A DNA stretch of 64,000 bases from JACVRW01 sp963835705 (lineage in GTDB: Bacteria > Actinomycetota > Thermoleophilia > Solirubrobacterales > Thermoleophilaceae). Where the stretch lies: assembly GCA_963835705.1 (NCBI GenBank), contig CAWIGR010000020.1, positions 1-64,000 of the forward strand. The letters run 5' to 3'. Below, in pieces: positions 40,350 to 48,336 of the stretch. The position numbers and the translations under genes were made by a program. Below the pieces are notes generated by a model that was not told the DNA's origin, ran no database searches, and was given only the letters and a program-made list of their open reading frames with translations. Each line of letters starts with the position of its first letter. The first letter of the stretch is position 1.

Positions 40350-40505
40350 ATGACCGCCGACCACACCCACATGCCGACCTGCGCCGTCTGTCACCGCCGC
40401 ATGTCAATCGGGGAGAGCTACCTGGTCCGCCGGCGCGGGGAGACGACGACCGCCGTGCACCAGCACCTCTGCTTCCCGCCGCGCGCGCGCAAGAACGGCC
40501 GCTAG
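40350..40505 (+). CDS. Small probable zinc-binding protein
   Basis: 51 residues from ATG 40350, nine bases after AAGGAGG; an upstream in-frame ATG (40329) lacks such spacing. HMPTCAVCHRRM and AVHQHLCFPP give a CxxC plus His/Cys set able to bind one zinc. YLVRRRGETTTA between them looks like a beta hairpin. Resembles single zinc-ribbon or HNH-like knuckles. Might bind nucleic acid or protein. Shares CTAG stops with the convergent DUF370-like gene. Confidence 0.65.
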   Translation: MTADHTHMPTCAVCHRRMSIGESYLVRRRGETTTAVHQHLCFPPRARKNGR

Positions 40506-40771
40506 AGCAGGCTCTCCTGGCCCACCGCGGCGCCCGAGCGCCTGCGGCGGGGCAGGCCCGCCGCCTCGGCGAGCGCGGCCTCCACATCGGCGAGGATGGC
40601 GCGCTCCGAGCGGGACGCCACCACCGGCTCCGTGAGCCCATCCACGTGGACGTAGGTGCGGCGGCCGTCGCGACGCTCGGCCCCCTCCAGCGGCACCAGC
40701 GCATAGACGCGGTCCGCGCGCACGAACTTGCCGTAGCCGAGGGGGATCATGCGGGGGTCGCGCTTGGCCAT
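40502..40771 (-). CDS. RemA-like (DUF370-type) small protein
   Basis: 89 residues from ATG 40771. MIPLGYGKFVRADRVYALVP and DGLTEPVVASRSERAIL recall RemA/DUF370 proteins (which begin with a short beta strand, GFGN-like turn and a late AVI-type strand) that act as DNA-binding matrix regulators in Bacillus and accompany gmk/rpoZ in other bacteria. No such neighbours are present here. The C-terminus is an Ala/Glu helix with a basic tail. The family call is tentative. Confidence 0.55.
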   Translation of the reverse strand: MAKRDPRMIPLGYGKFVRADRVYALVPLEGAERRDGRRTYVHVDGLTEPVVASRSERAILADVEAALAEAAGLPRRRRSGAAVGQESLL

Positions 40772-40826
40772 TCTCGAATGTGACGATAGCCGCATGATCG
40801 GCCGTCTCACCGGGTAGCGACGGGGC

Positions 40827-41165
40827 ATGAGCGACGACGAGAAGACCGACATCGAGCGGGAGAAGGACGAGGCCCGCCAGGAGGTCGAGCAGCTCGAGGA
40901 CGACCCGCCCGGGAAGCTCGACGAATGGCCGGATGGGAAGGCCAAGTACGAGACGTTCGGCGGCCCCGAGGGCGAGCACTCCTACGACGAGGGGCCGGAG
41001 AAGAACCTGGGCCCCGACTCGTTGCGCCACCACGAGGACGGCTCGGTCACGGTGAGCGGCGAGCAGGCCGACGACCCGGACGAGTACAAGGGCGACCCGA
41101 TCCCGGGCGGGCCGACGGACCCGGACGCCGCCCACGAGCCGGCCGAGCCGGCTGAGCAGGACTGA
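40827..41165 (+). CDS. Acidic hydrophilic hypothetical protein
   Basis: 112 residues from ATG 40827. Entirely hydrophilic, with a charged helix (TDIEREKDEARQEVEQLEDD) followed by Gly/Pro/Asp-rich disorder (EYKGDPIPGGPTDPDAAHEP). No hydrophobic core, signal or known motif. The last codons (EPAEPAEQD and stop) reappear as a near duplicate 74 bases downstream on the far side of a palindrome, so the 3' end has been rearranged. Confidence 0.6.
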   Translation: MSDDEKTDIEREKDEARQEVEQLEDDPPGKLDEWPDGKAKYETFGGPEGEHSYDEGPEKNLGPDSLRHHEDGSVTVSGEQADDPDEYKGDPIPGGPTDPDAAHEPAEPAEQD

Positions 41166-41259
41166 GGCATCCCCCCGGGGGGAGGGTCAGACCCCTCCCC
41201 CGGGGTGAGGGGTCTGACCCCTTTGGTGGGGTGGACTCGAGCCGGCCGAGCAGGACTGA
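41136..41259. repeat. Direct repeat of a gene 3' end flanking a palindrome
   Basis: The left copy (41136-41165) and right copy (41239-41259) share GAGCCGGCCGAG followed by CAGGACTGA. The left copy has nine extra bases between the two parts. Both encode the C-terminal codons and stop of the acidic protein. The palindrome at 41184-41220 lies between them. Confidence 0.75.
41184..41220. repeat. REP-like palindrome / possible terminator
   Basis: Perfect 14-bp arms GGGTCAGACCCCTC and GAGGGGTCTGACCC with a 9-base loop, itself mostly CCCCGGGG. It follows the acidic-protein stop by 18 bases and is trailed by CCTTT-like bases, so it could terminate transcription. The arm sequence itself is partly self-complementary (GGGTCAGACCC), a style seen in repetitive extragenic palindromes. 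Only one copy in this window. Confidence 0.7.
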
Positions 41260-41265
41260 CCGCGT

Positions 41266-42162
41266 CTACGCCGGCTCGTGCTCGCGGACGGCCTCGCCGC
41301 CCGGTCCCACGTGGGCCGACGCGGCCTCGATCCCGCGTGCCTCCACGTCCTGCTGGAAGAGCCGGTCCCCCTCGGCGGCGCTGTCGGCTGAGGTTCGCTC
41401 GAGCACCGGCGCCAGCGCCGTTCGCATCAAGAGCACAGGGCGAAGCCAGCCCGGGACGACCACCCAGCGGCGGCGCTCGCCGATGCCGTCCGCGACCGCC
41501 TGGCCGACCTCCGACACGGGGTAGGTGCGCCCGAGCGGGCCGCGGATCTTGCTGCGCATGCGGCCGAGCGCGGGATGCGCGTCGCCGCCCCGCACCAGGT
41601 CGGTGTCGATGAAGCCGAAGTACCCCACGCCCACGTCCACGCCGAGGTGCTTCACCTCCGTCCGCAGGGAGTCGGCGAACGCCTCCGCGCCCGCCTTGCT
41701 GGCCGCGTAGGCCGCCATCCCGGGGCCGTGCAGCGCAGCCGCCAGCGACGCGATCACCAGGACGTAGCCCTGCCGCTCGATCACGTGCGGCAGGCAGGTC
41801 CGCACCGTCCGCCAGACGCCGAACAGGTTGATCTCGAGCGTCTTCTCGAACGCCCGCGGGTCGACCGAGCGCGTCATGCCCGCGTTGCCCACGCCCGCGT
41901 TGGCCATCACCACGTCGATGCCGCCGAAGCGCTCGACCGCGCCCTGGGCCGCCCGCTCGAGCGCGTCCCAGTCGGTCACGTCGCACTCGAACCACGCCGC
42001 GTTCGTGCCGCACTGCGCGGCTACGCGGGCCAGCTCGTCCGGCTCGAGCCCCACGAGCGCGACGTTCGCCCCGCGGGCGGCCAGCCGGCGCGCGGACTCC
42101 GCGCCGATCCCGCGCGCGGCTCCGGTGATGAAGACGGTCTTACCCATGACGTTCCAATCCAT
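41266..42162 (-). CDS. Short-chain dehydrogenase/reductase
   Basis: 298 residues from ATG 42162; a second Met five codons in (MGKTVFITGAARGIGAESAR) is an alternative start. Cofactor loop TGAARGIGA, MANAGVGNAG, and active-site VIASLAAALHGPGMAAYAAS KAG with Ser, Tyr and Lys. GYFGFIDTDLVRGGDAHPAL and the C-terminal extension (RWVVVPGWLRPVLLMRTALA) are typical of mycobacterial/actinobacterial SDRs annotated as 'SDR family oxidoreductase' acting on lipids or steroids. Substrate unknown. Confidence 0.85.
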   Translation of the reverse strand: MDWNVMGKTVFITGAARGIGAESARRLAARGANVALVGLEPDELARVAAQCGTNAAWFECDVTDWDALERAAQGAVERFGGIDVVMANAGVGNAGMTRSVDPRAFEKTLEINLFGVWRTVRTCLPHVIERQGYVLVIASLAAALHGPGMAAYAASKAGAEAFADSLRTEVKHLGVDVGVGYFGFIDTDLVRGGDAHPALGRMRSKIRGPLGRTYPVSEVGQAVADGIGERRRWVVVPGWLRPVLLMRTALAPVLERTSADSAAEGDRLFQQDVEARGIEAASAHVGPGGEAVREHEPA

Positions 42163-42212
42163 GGGCGAAACATATTGGGGTCGGCTGGTCGTGGTATGTA
42201 GCCTCGACTGCG

Positions 42213-42539
42213 ATGGCCGAGGAGATGAGCCCACAGCAAGCGGATGCGCTGATCCGCGAGGCCGACGCCCAGCTGGTGGACGTGCGCGAGCCCTACGAGC
42301 ACGAGGCGGGGCGGATCGCCGGCTCGCTCCACATCGAGCTGCAGCGGCTGCCGGGCGAGGCGGCGTCGCTCGACCGCGACCGGCCGATCCTCTTCTACTG
42401 CCGGTCGGGCAGCCGCTCGGCGCTCGCGGCGGACGCCTTCGAGGCATCGGGCTACGACGCCCGCAACCTCGACGGCGGGCTCGAGGCGTGGGTGGGCGCC
42501 GGGCTGCCGATCGAGCCGACCGGCGGCCACGTGGCCTGA
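42213..42539 (+). CDS. Single-domain rhodanese
   Basis: 108 residues, ATG 42213. AQLVDVREPYEHEAGRIAGS opens the fold. The catalytic Cys lies in ILFYCRSGSRSALAADAFEA, and NLDGGLEAWVGAGLPIEP ends the domain. It transfers sulfane sulfur from a persulfide donor to thiols, or acts as a sulfur carrier partner. Divergent from the SDR gene with 50 bases between, and convergent with the PfkB kinase. Confidence 0.9.
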   Translation: MAEEMSPQQADALIREADAQLVDVREPYEHEAGRIAGSLHIELQRLPGEAASLDRDRPILFYCRSGSRSALAADAFEASGYDARNLDGGLEAWVGAGLPIEPTGGHVA

Positions 42540-42554
42540 GCGCGGCGCCGGGCC

Positions 42555-43382
42555 TCAGACCTCGGCGCGCAGCTGGACCTCGTATGGGCCGCGCCCGGTG
42601 GCGCAGGCGGCGCCGCAGCGGGCGGCGAGTCTCACCGCCTCGCCGATCGGAAGGCCGGCGCCGAGCCCGTAGGTGAGCCCGCCGGCGAAGCTGTCTCCGC
42701 AGCCGTAGAAGTCGCTCACCTCGCCGGGCGGCGGGCTCGCCTCCCAGCGGCCGCGCTCGCCCCCGGCCGTCTCGTACTCGCCCCCGGCCGAGCCCGCGGT
42801 GCGGACGACATGCCGGGGCGGCGGCTCGAGCTCGCCCGTCTCGTAGCGCTCGCCGCGGTCGCGTGCGCTCGCCACGAGCGCGTCCAGCTCGACGCCCGCC
42901 ACGGCCAGCACGTCCAGGCCGCGGGCGGTGGCCACGAGCGCCTTTGCCCGGCGCGCCTCACGGGCCGCCCCGGGATCGCCCGCGGTGAAGTACAGGGCAT
43001 CCACCTCCGCCAGGTCGTGCCAGGGCAGCGGATCGTCCGCCCTGGGGCCGAGCCGGTCGCCGACCACGGTGATCGTCCGCTCGCCCGCGGCGTCCACGTG
43101 CACGAAGGCGCGACGTTGCGACTCGGGCCGGAAGACGGCCTCCACCCGCAGCCCCAGCCGCTCGAGCTCGCGCTTGCAGCGGTGGCCGAGCTCGTCGTCG
43201 CCCAGCGCGGTGAAGAGCGCGCCTTCGCCCGCCAGCCTGCAGAGCTGGACCGCCGCCACGGCGCCGCCGCCGCCCGGCACCTCCCACGAGTCGGTCACGT
43301 GGACGATCTCGCCGGGCGCCGGCACGTGGTCGACCCGCCCGAACTCGATCCACTCGACATGTCCCACCACCGCGGCGCGCAT
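42555..43382 (-). CDS. PfkB-family sugar/nucleoside kinase
   Basis: 275 residues from ATG 43382. RAAVVGHVEWIEFGRVDHVP begins the ribokinase fold. EVPGGGGAVAAVQLCRLAG carries the first PfkB signature, and DFYGCGDSFAGGLTYGLGAG the second, with the catalytic Asp and the anion hole. Phosphorylates a sugar, fructose derivative or nucleoside; which one cannot be told. No sugar transporter is adjacent. Confidence 0.85.
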   Translation of the reverse strand: MRAAVVGHVEWIEFGRVDHVPAPGEIVHVTDSWEVPGGGGAVAAVQLCRLAGEGALFTALGDDELGHRCKRELERLGLRVEAVFRPESQRRAFVHVDAAGERTITVVGDRLGPRADDPLPWHDLAEVDALYFTAGDPGAAREARRAKALVATARGLDVLAVAGVELDALVASARDRGERYETGELEPPPRHVVRTAGSAGGEYETAGGERGRWEASPPPGEVSDFYGCGDSFAGGLTYGLGAGLPIGEAVRLAARCGAACATGRGPYEVQLRAEV

Positions 43383-43443
43383 CCGAATCTGACGCAAGAG
43401 CGTAATTCCGGGCGAGCCCGGCCGTCGCAACGGGCAGAGACCG

Positions 43444-43593
43444 ATGCCCCCCATCACGCAGACAGTCAGGGACCAGGCGTTTCTGCCGTTTCAGTGCGAC
43501 ATCCCCGAAGGGATGACGCTGGACCAGTACCGGACGAGCCGCTCGCGCAGGCCGAGCCGCCGGCGCCGGATCCCGCGCCCGCGCCGCCGCTGA
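43444..43593 (+). CDS. Very small basic protein
   Basis: 49 residues from ATG 43444. It has an ordered-looking start (FLPFQCDIPEGMTLDQYRTS) and an Arg-rich tail (SRRPSRRRRRIPRPRRR), similar in style to small nucleic-acid-associated or ribosome-linked proteins. I recall comparable FQCDIPEGMTL-type small proteins in actinobacteria but cannot name a family. The upstream GGGCAGAG could serve as a ribosome binding site. Confidence 0.5.
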   Translation: MPPITQTVRDQAFLPFQCDIPEGMTLDQYRTSRSRRPSRRRRIPRPRRR

Positions 43594-43649
43594 GCCGGAA
43601 CCGCGGCACGCCCGGCGTTGTAGCCGAGGCCTGGACCGCCCGGTCCGCC

Positions 43650-43700
43650 GAGTGTGGGCCCTCCTGTGCACCGTATAGGGGCTTTTGAGGGCCCACACTC
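43650..43700. repeat. 51-bp palindromic element, copy 2
   Basis: Same 12-bp arms and same 27-bp centre length as the copy at 21768-21818; the centre contains CACCGTATAGG at the same offset. Read in reverse it also matches copy 1 in the segment CAAAAGC next to the left arm. Located downstream of a small + gene and downstream of the minus-strand mmsA stop. Confidence 0.85.
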
Positions 43701-43766
43701 CGATGGTGAGCCAGCGTTCGCGCCCTGTTCGCGACGTGTGTGACGATTGTGAGTGCCGGGGCGCCG

Positions 43767-45270
43767 TTAGTTCTCGACGAAGTAGGGCCCGGTGCCCTGC
43801 CCGTGGGAGAACCAGCGGCTGGTGACGGTCTTCTTGCGCGTGTAGAACTCGACGGCGTCCGGGCCGTGGGCGTGCAGGTCGCCGAGGAAGGAGTCCTTCC
43901 AGCCCGAGAACGGGAAGAAGGCGACGGGCGCCGCCACGCCGATGTTCACGCCGACCATGCCGGCCTCGACCTCGTGCCGGAAGCGCCTTACGGAGGCGCC
44001 GTTCTCGGTGAAGATCGAGACGCCGTTGCCGAACCGGCTGCGGCCGACGATCTCGATCGCCTCGTCCAGGCTGCCGGCGCGGATCACGGACAGCACCGGG
44101 CCCGAAGATCTCCTCGCGCGCGGCCTCGGTGTCGGGCGCGACCTCGTCGAGCACGGTGGCGCCGAGGAAGCTGCCGCCGCCCTCTACGCCGGGGTCGCGG
44201 CCGTCGACGGCGAGCCGGGCCCCGTCCTGGACGGCTCGCTCGATCGCGGCCACGATCCGCTCGCGCGCCTGCTCGGACACGACCGGCCCGAGCTCGATCG
44301 TCTCGTCGATCCCGTCGCCCACGCGCAGCCCGGCGGCAGCCTCCTCGAGCGGTCCCATCAGGCGGTCGTGCGCCTCCCCCACCGTGACCACGACCGACCC
44401 GGCCATGCAGCGCTGGCCGGCGGCCCCGAAGGCCGACCCCACGATGCCGGCCACGGTCTTGTCGATCACCGCGTCGGGCATCACGACCATGTGGTTCTTG
44501 GCGCCGCCGAGCGCCTGGACCCGCTTGCCCGCCTGAGCCGCCCGCTCGTAGACGAGCCGAGCCACCGGCGCCGACCCCACGAACGAGACCGCGTCGATGC
44601 CCGGGTGGTCGAGGATCCCCTCCACCACCTCGCGGCCTCCGTTGACGAGGTTCACCACCCCCGGCGGCAGCTCGAGCGAGTCCAGCACCTCGAAGGCGAG
44701 CTGCTGCGTGAGCGGCACCTGCTCCGACGGCTTCAGCACGAAGGTGTTGCCGCACCCGATCGCGAACGGCAGGAACCAGAAGGGCACCATCGCCGGGAAG
44801 TTGAACGGCACGATCGCCGCGCACACCCCGACCGGCTGGCGCACGAACTCGGCGTCCACGTTGCGCGACACGTCCTCGATGATCCGGCCCTGCATCGTCG
44901 TCGGGACCGCGCACGCGCACTCGACCATCTCGATCATCCGCGCCACCTCCGCCCGGGCGTCGGCGATCGTCTTGCCCATCTCGGTCGTGACCGAGCGCGC
45001 CAGGTCCTCCCGCCGCGCGTCGAGCGCCTCCCGCAGGGCGAACAGCGTGCGGCCCCGCTCGATCACGCTCACCGCGCGCCAGACCGGCAGCGCCTCACGC
45101 GCCGCGCCGACCGCGGCGTCCAGGTCCGACGCGCTCGACAACGGCACACGCGCAAGCGTCTCCCCGGTCGCCGGGTTCGTGACCGGCACCGCCTCCGCGG
45201 ACGCCGACGGGGTCCAGCGGCCCCCGACGTAGTTGTCCAGCAGGCGGGTGGTGGTGGGCGTGGTCGTCAT
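43767..45270 (-). CDS. mmsA: Methylmalonate-semialdehyde dehydrogenase (CoA-acylating), one frameshift
   Basis: Converts methylmalonate semialdehyde to propionyl-CoA (and malonate semialdehyde to acetyl-CoA) in valine and inositol breakdown. From ATG 45270: RLLDNYVGGRWTPSASAEAV, NAD-site IVPFNFPAMVPFWFLPFAIG, GAKNHMVVMPDAVIDKTVAG, and catalytic Cys in AFGAAGQRCMAGS. The conserved Glu of other ALDHs is replaced by Asn in GAKNH, as is normal for this CoA-dependent class. At 44098-44104 one extra C in GGGCCC shifts the frame within EEIFGP|VLSVIRAGSL. The remainder (VNIGVAAPVAFFPFSGWKDS to GPYFVEN) is in the next frame. About 500 residues when repaired. It is likely functional if the extra base is an error. 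Confidence 0.9.
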
Positions 45271-45307
45271 GGGGCCACGTTACCGCCCGCTACTTCCACG
45301 ATGGCGG

Positions 45308-46210
45308 CTAGGCCGGCCCGTTGTGCCCGGCCTCGGTGGGACCCACCGGAGCGGGGACCTGCTCGTCGTCGCCCGGCATCAGCCCGAGTTGCCTGTCGTC
45401 CGGCCGCTCGAGGGTGGGCGCCGCGTCGCCGGTGGCCGCCTCGCCCGCCTCCCGGCCGCCCGCCTCCAGCAGCGGCCGGATCAGGTCGAGCGGCACCGGG
45501 AAGACGATCGTCGAGCCCTGGTTCGCGCTGATGTCGGTCAGCGCCTGCAGGTAGCGCAGCTGGATCGTGACCGGGTTTGGGCGGATCACGTCGGCCGCCT
45601 CGGACAGCCGGCCGGCCGCCTGGTACTCGCCCTCGGCATTGATCACCTTGGCGCGGCGGTTGCGCTCGGCCTCGGCCTGGCGCGCCATCGCCTGCTGCAT
45701 CCGGTCGGGGATCTCCACGTCCTTGATCTCCACGATCGTGACCTTGATCCCCCACGGCTCCGTCTGCTCGTCGATGATCTGCTGGAGGCTCTCGTTGAGA
45801 CGCTCGCGCTCGGACAGCAGCGCGTCGAGGTCCGCCTTCCCGAGCACGGAGCGCAGCGTGGTCTGCGCGATCTGGAGCGTCGCGCCCACGTAGTCCTCGA
45901 TCTCGAGCACCGAGCGCCGGGGGTCGATCACGCGGAAGTAGACGACGGCGGCGACCTTCACCGGCACGTTGTCGCGGGTGATCACGTCCTGGTGCGGGAT
46001 CCGGAGCGTGATCGTGCGCAACGGGACGCGGACCATGCGGTCGACGCCCGGGATCAGCAACACGAGCCCGGGGCCCTTCTGGTCGATCACCCGCCCGAGC
46101 CGGAACACCACGGCGCGCTCGTACTCGCGCAGCACCCGCACAGAGGCCGCGGCCAGGGCCACGGCTGCGACCGCGACGACGGCCAGCACGATCAGGATGA
46201 CGCCGATCAC
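45308..46210 (-). CDS. Slipin/stomatin-like SPFH-domain protein
   Basis: 300 residues, start GTG 46210, which overlaps the nfeD stop (GTGA) and follows GGGAGGAGGA. One N-terminal helix (VILIVLAVVAVAAVALAAAS) is followed by the SPFH domain (VVFRLGRVIDQKGPGLVLLI, VDRMVRVPLRTITLRIPHQD, TTLRSVLGKADLDALLSERE) and a coiled-coil region (MARQAEAERNRRAKVINAEG). The tail is acidic and disordered. Organises membrane microdomains; the partner is NfeD. The gene pair is a conserved bacterial operon. Confidence 0.92.
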   Translation of the reverse strand: MIGVILIVLAVVAVAAVALAAASVRVLREYERAVVFRLGRVIDQKGPGLVLLIPGVDRMVRVPLRTITLRIPHQDVITRDNVPVKVAAVVYFRVIDPRRSVLEIEDYVGATLQIAQTTLRSVLGKADLDALLSERERLNESLQQIIDEQTEPWGIKVTIVEIKDVEIPDRMQQAMARQAEAERNRRAKVINAEGEYQAAGRLSEAADVIRPNPVTIQLRYLQALTDISANQGSTIVFPVPLDLIRPLLEAGGREAGEAATGDAAPTLERPDDRQLGLMPGDDEQVPAPVGPTEAGHNGPA

Positions 46211-46683
46211 CACTCCTCCTCCCACTGCTCCGCTCTCCGCACGCCGAGCGTCAGGCCGCTGACGCGCTCCACCACCACGGCGTCGCCGGCGCTGATCTCC
46301 TCGGGGTCGTCGGGCCAGTTGCGCCGAGCGCGCCACAGCGCGCCGTCCACGAACACCTGGCCCCCCTCCCCGGCCCAGCTGCGCACGACCCCTGTCCTGC
46401 CACTGAGCGCCTCACTCCCGGACGCCGCGCGCAGCCTACGCACCGCCAGCGACTTGCGGGTGGCCACCAGCAGCCAGACCGCGGTGGCCGCGAGGGCCGC
46501 GATCACGGCGGCCACGACCACGGCGGCGCCCGCCCCGGCGCCGGCTATCGCGAGCGCGGCCCCGGTCGCGAGCGCGATGCCGCCCGCGGTCCCCAGGATG
46601 GCGCCGGGCAGGTGCGCCTCGGCCACCAGCAGGGCGACCCCGACCAGCAGCAGAGCCACGCCGACCTCGACCATCACGTTCAC
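46207..46683 (-). CDS. NfeD-like membrane protein (short form)
   Basis: 158 residues with helices around VGVALLLVGVALLVAEAHLP, ILGTAGGIALATGAALAIA and VVVAAVIAALAATAVWLLVA, then an OB-fold (GRTGVVRSWAGEGGQVFVDG, AGDAVVVERVSGLTLGVRRA). It lacks the N-terminal ClpP-like protease of long NfeD, so it is the short partner type (NfeD1b). The start is a GTG at 46683 or the second Met a few codons later. It interacts with slipin encoded next, with a 4-base overlap. Confidence 0.88.
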   Translation of the reverse strand: MNVMVEVGVALLLVGVALLVAEAHLPGAILGTAGGIALATGAALAIAGAGAGAAVVVAAVIAALAATAVWLLVATRKSLAVRRLRAASGSEALSGRTGVVRSWAGEGGQVFVDGALWRARRNWPDDPEEISAGDAVVVERVSGLTLGVRRAEQWEEEW

Positions 46684-46771
46684 CGTTCATGGTACGCCTC
46701 GGGGGAAGCGGGCGCGCGGGACTTGGCGCGTTCGTCCCCAGGCGGCCGGACCCACTAGCGTGCCGCGCCGG

Positions 46772-47188
46772 ATGGAGGATCCGCTGCGCATCGGCCATGG
46801 GGCGGCCATCCCGCTGTCGGAGGTCGAGCTCCGCACGAGCCGGTCCTCCGGTCCGGGCGGCCAGCACGCCAACGTGACGGCCTCCCGGGTGGAGGCCAGC
46901 TTCGACGTGGAGGCGTCACAGTCGCTCAGCGACGCGCAGAAGCGCCGCGTGATGGCGCGCTGCGGCGCGGTGGTGCGGGCGACCGCCCAGGACACCCGCA
47001 GCCAGGCGCGCAACCGCGAGCTGGCGCTCGAGCGGCTCCGGTCCCGCCTGGCCTCCGCCCTGACCGTGCAGCGCCCGCGCCGGGCCACGAAGCCCACCAG
47101 GGCCTCGCGGCGACGGCGGCTGGAATCGAAGCAGCGCCGCGGCGATCTGAAGCGAACGAGGCGGAGGCCCGGGCCGGAGGAGGCCTAA
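46772..47188 (+). CDS. arfB: Peptide-chain-release-factor-like protein ArfB
   Basis: 138 residues. SSGPGGQHANVTASRVEAS contains the catalytic GGQ used to hydrolyse peptidyl-tRNA on stalled ribosomes, and the basic C-terminal tail (SRRRRLESKQRRGDLKRTRR) inserts into the empty mRNA channel. The start PLRIGHGAAIPLSEVELRTS is typical. Rescues non-stop ribosomes independently of a codon. Shares CTAA with the convergent gene's stop. Confidence 0.9.
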   Translation: MEDPLRIGHGAAIPLSEVELRTSRSSGPGGQHANVTASRVEASFDVEASQSLSDAQKRRVMARCGAVVRATAQDTRSQARNRELALERLRSRLASALTVQRPRRATKPTRASRRRRLESKQRRGDLKRTRRRPGPEEA

Positions 47189-47643
47189 GGGGACGGCGCC
47201 ACCGCGCCGCCTCCCTCGCCGCCCTGTGGCTGCGGGGCGGGCTCGGGCGCCGGCTGGGGCGCGGGCTCGACGGCTCCGCCCCCCTCGCCCTGCGCCGGGG
47301 GCGCGAGCTGCTCGGTTCCCGGTGTGACGGGAGTTCCGGTCGCTCCCGTCGGCGGCGCGACCGGAGGCACTGGCGTCGCGCCGGCGCCGGCGCCGCCCCC
47401 TGTCCCCGCCCCGGCGTCGGCGTTGGCGTCGGCGTCGGCGTCGGCATCCGTGTCCTCCGTGCTCGTCCGATCGGCGTCGTCGTCCTCGACGCTGTCGCCG
47501 AGGCTGTCGGAGGTGGTCGGCACGCCGAGGTCGGCGGGTGTCGTCTCCGGCTCGTCCTCGCCGCCGCCCGCGCCCGCGATCACAACGATCAGGAGCAGCA
47601 GCAGGACGGCGACCGCTCCCGCGGCCACCATGCGCCGGCGCAT
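47185..47643 (-). CDS. Single-helix, Pro/Asp/Ala-rich hypothetical protein
   Basis: 152 residues. A basic start and hydrophobic helix (VAAGAVAVLLLLLIVVIAGA) suggest a membrane anchor with the remainder outside. The exterior part is acidic, with an Asp-Ala dipeptide run (TDADADADANADAGAGT), and ends in Pro/Gln/Gly-rich repeats (PAPQPAPEPAPQPQGGEG). No domain recognised; probably a wall-spanning or surface linker. The low complexity leaves function open. Confidence 0.6.
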   Translation of the reverse strand: MRRRMVAAGAVAVLLLLLIVVIAGAGGGEDEPETTPADLGVPTTSDSLGDSVEDDDADRTSTEDTDADADADANADAGAGTGGGAGAGATPVPPVAPPTGATGTPVTPGTEQLAPPAQGEGGGAVEPAPQPAPEPAPQPQGGEGGGAVAPSP

Positions 47644-47784
47644 GTAGACGGCGTCCTGGTCGCCGCGTCCGGGCCCCCGCGGGGGGCGGCCTGGGGGCCG
47701 GCCTTCGGGAGGTAGAAGGCGTGTGGGCTGGTCGTCCAGAGGCGCCGAAGTTAGCAGTTGCAGGGCAAAGCCGAGCCCGGGGCG

Positions 47785-48285
47785 TCAGGCGTAGTGCAGG
47801 TCGGCGGACTCGTCGTCCCCCACCGGGCGCTCGCAGGTCGGGCACCACCAGCGCACCTCCACCGGCGTCCCGCAGGCCTCGTGCCGCGGCGGCTCGGCGC
47901 TCTCGCCGTGGCGCGCGCCCCAGTCGGACAGCAGGCGCAGCGCGCCTGCCAGCTCGTGACCCGAGGAGGTGAGCTCGTAGACGTATCGCTGGGGCCGCTC
48001 CGAGTAGGGCTGGGCCAGCACGACGCCCTCGCTCTCGAGGCGGCGCAGGCGCTGGCTCAGCACGTTGGGGGCGATGCCGCCGAGGCCCTCCTGGAGGTCG
48101 CCGAAGCGGCGCGGGCCGCCGAGAAGCTCCTCGACGAGGAGGAGCGTCCAGCGGTCGCCGACGCTGTCGAGCGCCGCGGCGAGCGGGGATGGAAGGAGTT
48201 CGCGCGGAGCGGCCGACGCCCCGCGCCGAGCGGGCGATCCTTCGCGCCGAGAGGGTGGGCTCACCTGCCGAAGCGTACTTCGCAT
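47785..48285 (-). CDS. HxlR-family transcriptional regulator
   Basis: 166 residues. The winged helix is at ~35-125 (LDSVGDRWTLLLVEELLGGP, LQEGLGGIAPNVLSQRLRRL, YELTSSGHELAGALRLLSDW). The C-terminal CGTPVEVRWWCPTCERPV has three Cys that may bind metal or sense redox. ATG 48285; a later start near SPPSRREG is possible because the first 30 residues are low-complexity. A near-perfect palindrome (48298-48324) in the intergenic space is a probable operator shared with the divergent protease gene. Confidence 0.87.
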   Translation of the reverse strand: MRSTLRQVSPPSRREGSPARRGASAAPRELLPSPLAAALDSVGDRWTLLLVEELLGGPRRFGDLQEGLGGIAPNVLSQRLRRLESEGVVLAQPYSERPQRYVYELTSSGHELAGALRLLSDWGARHGESAEPPRHEACGTPVEVRWWCPTCERPVGDDESADLHYA

Positions 48286-48297
48286 GCCTTGGTATGG

Positions 48298-48324
48298 TAG
48301 TCACTTGCTATTCGCAAGTAACTA
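48298..48324. promoter_or_regulatory. Probable HxlR operator
   Basis: TAGTCACTTGC and GCAAGTAACTA, separated by TATTC, form 11-bp arms with one mismatch. The site lies between the divergent hxlR (48285) and htrA-like (48337) starts. AT-richness compared with the surroundings and position next to both start codons indicate joint repression. The base sequence resembles dyads bound by other HxlR regulators in form, not in detail. Confidence 0.65.
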
Positions 48325-48336
48325 GGGAGTGCCGAG

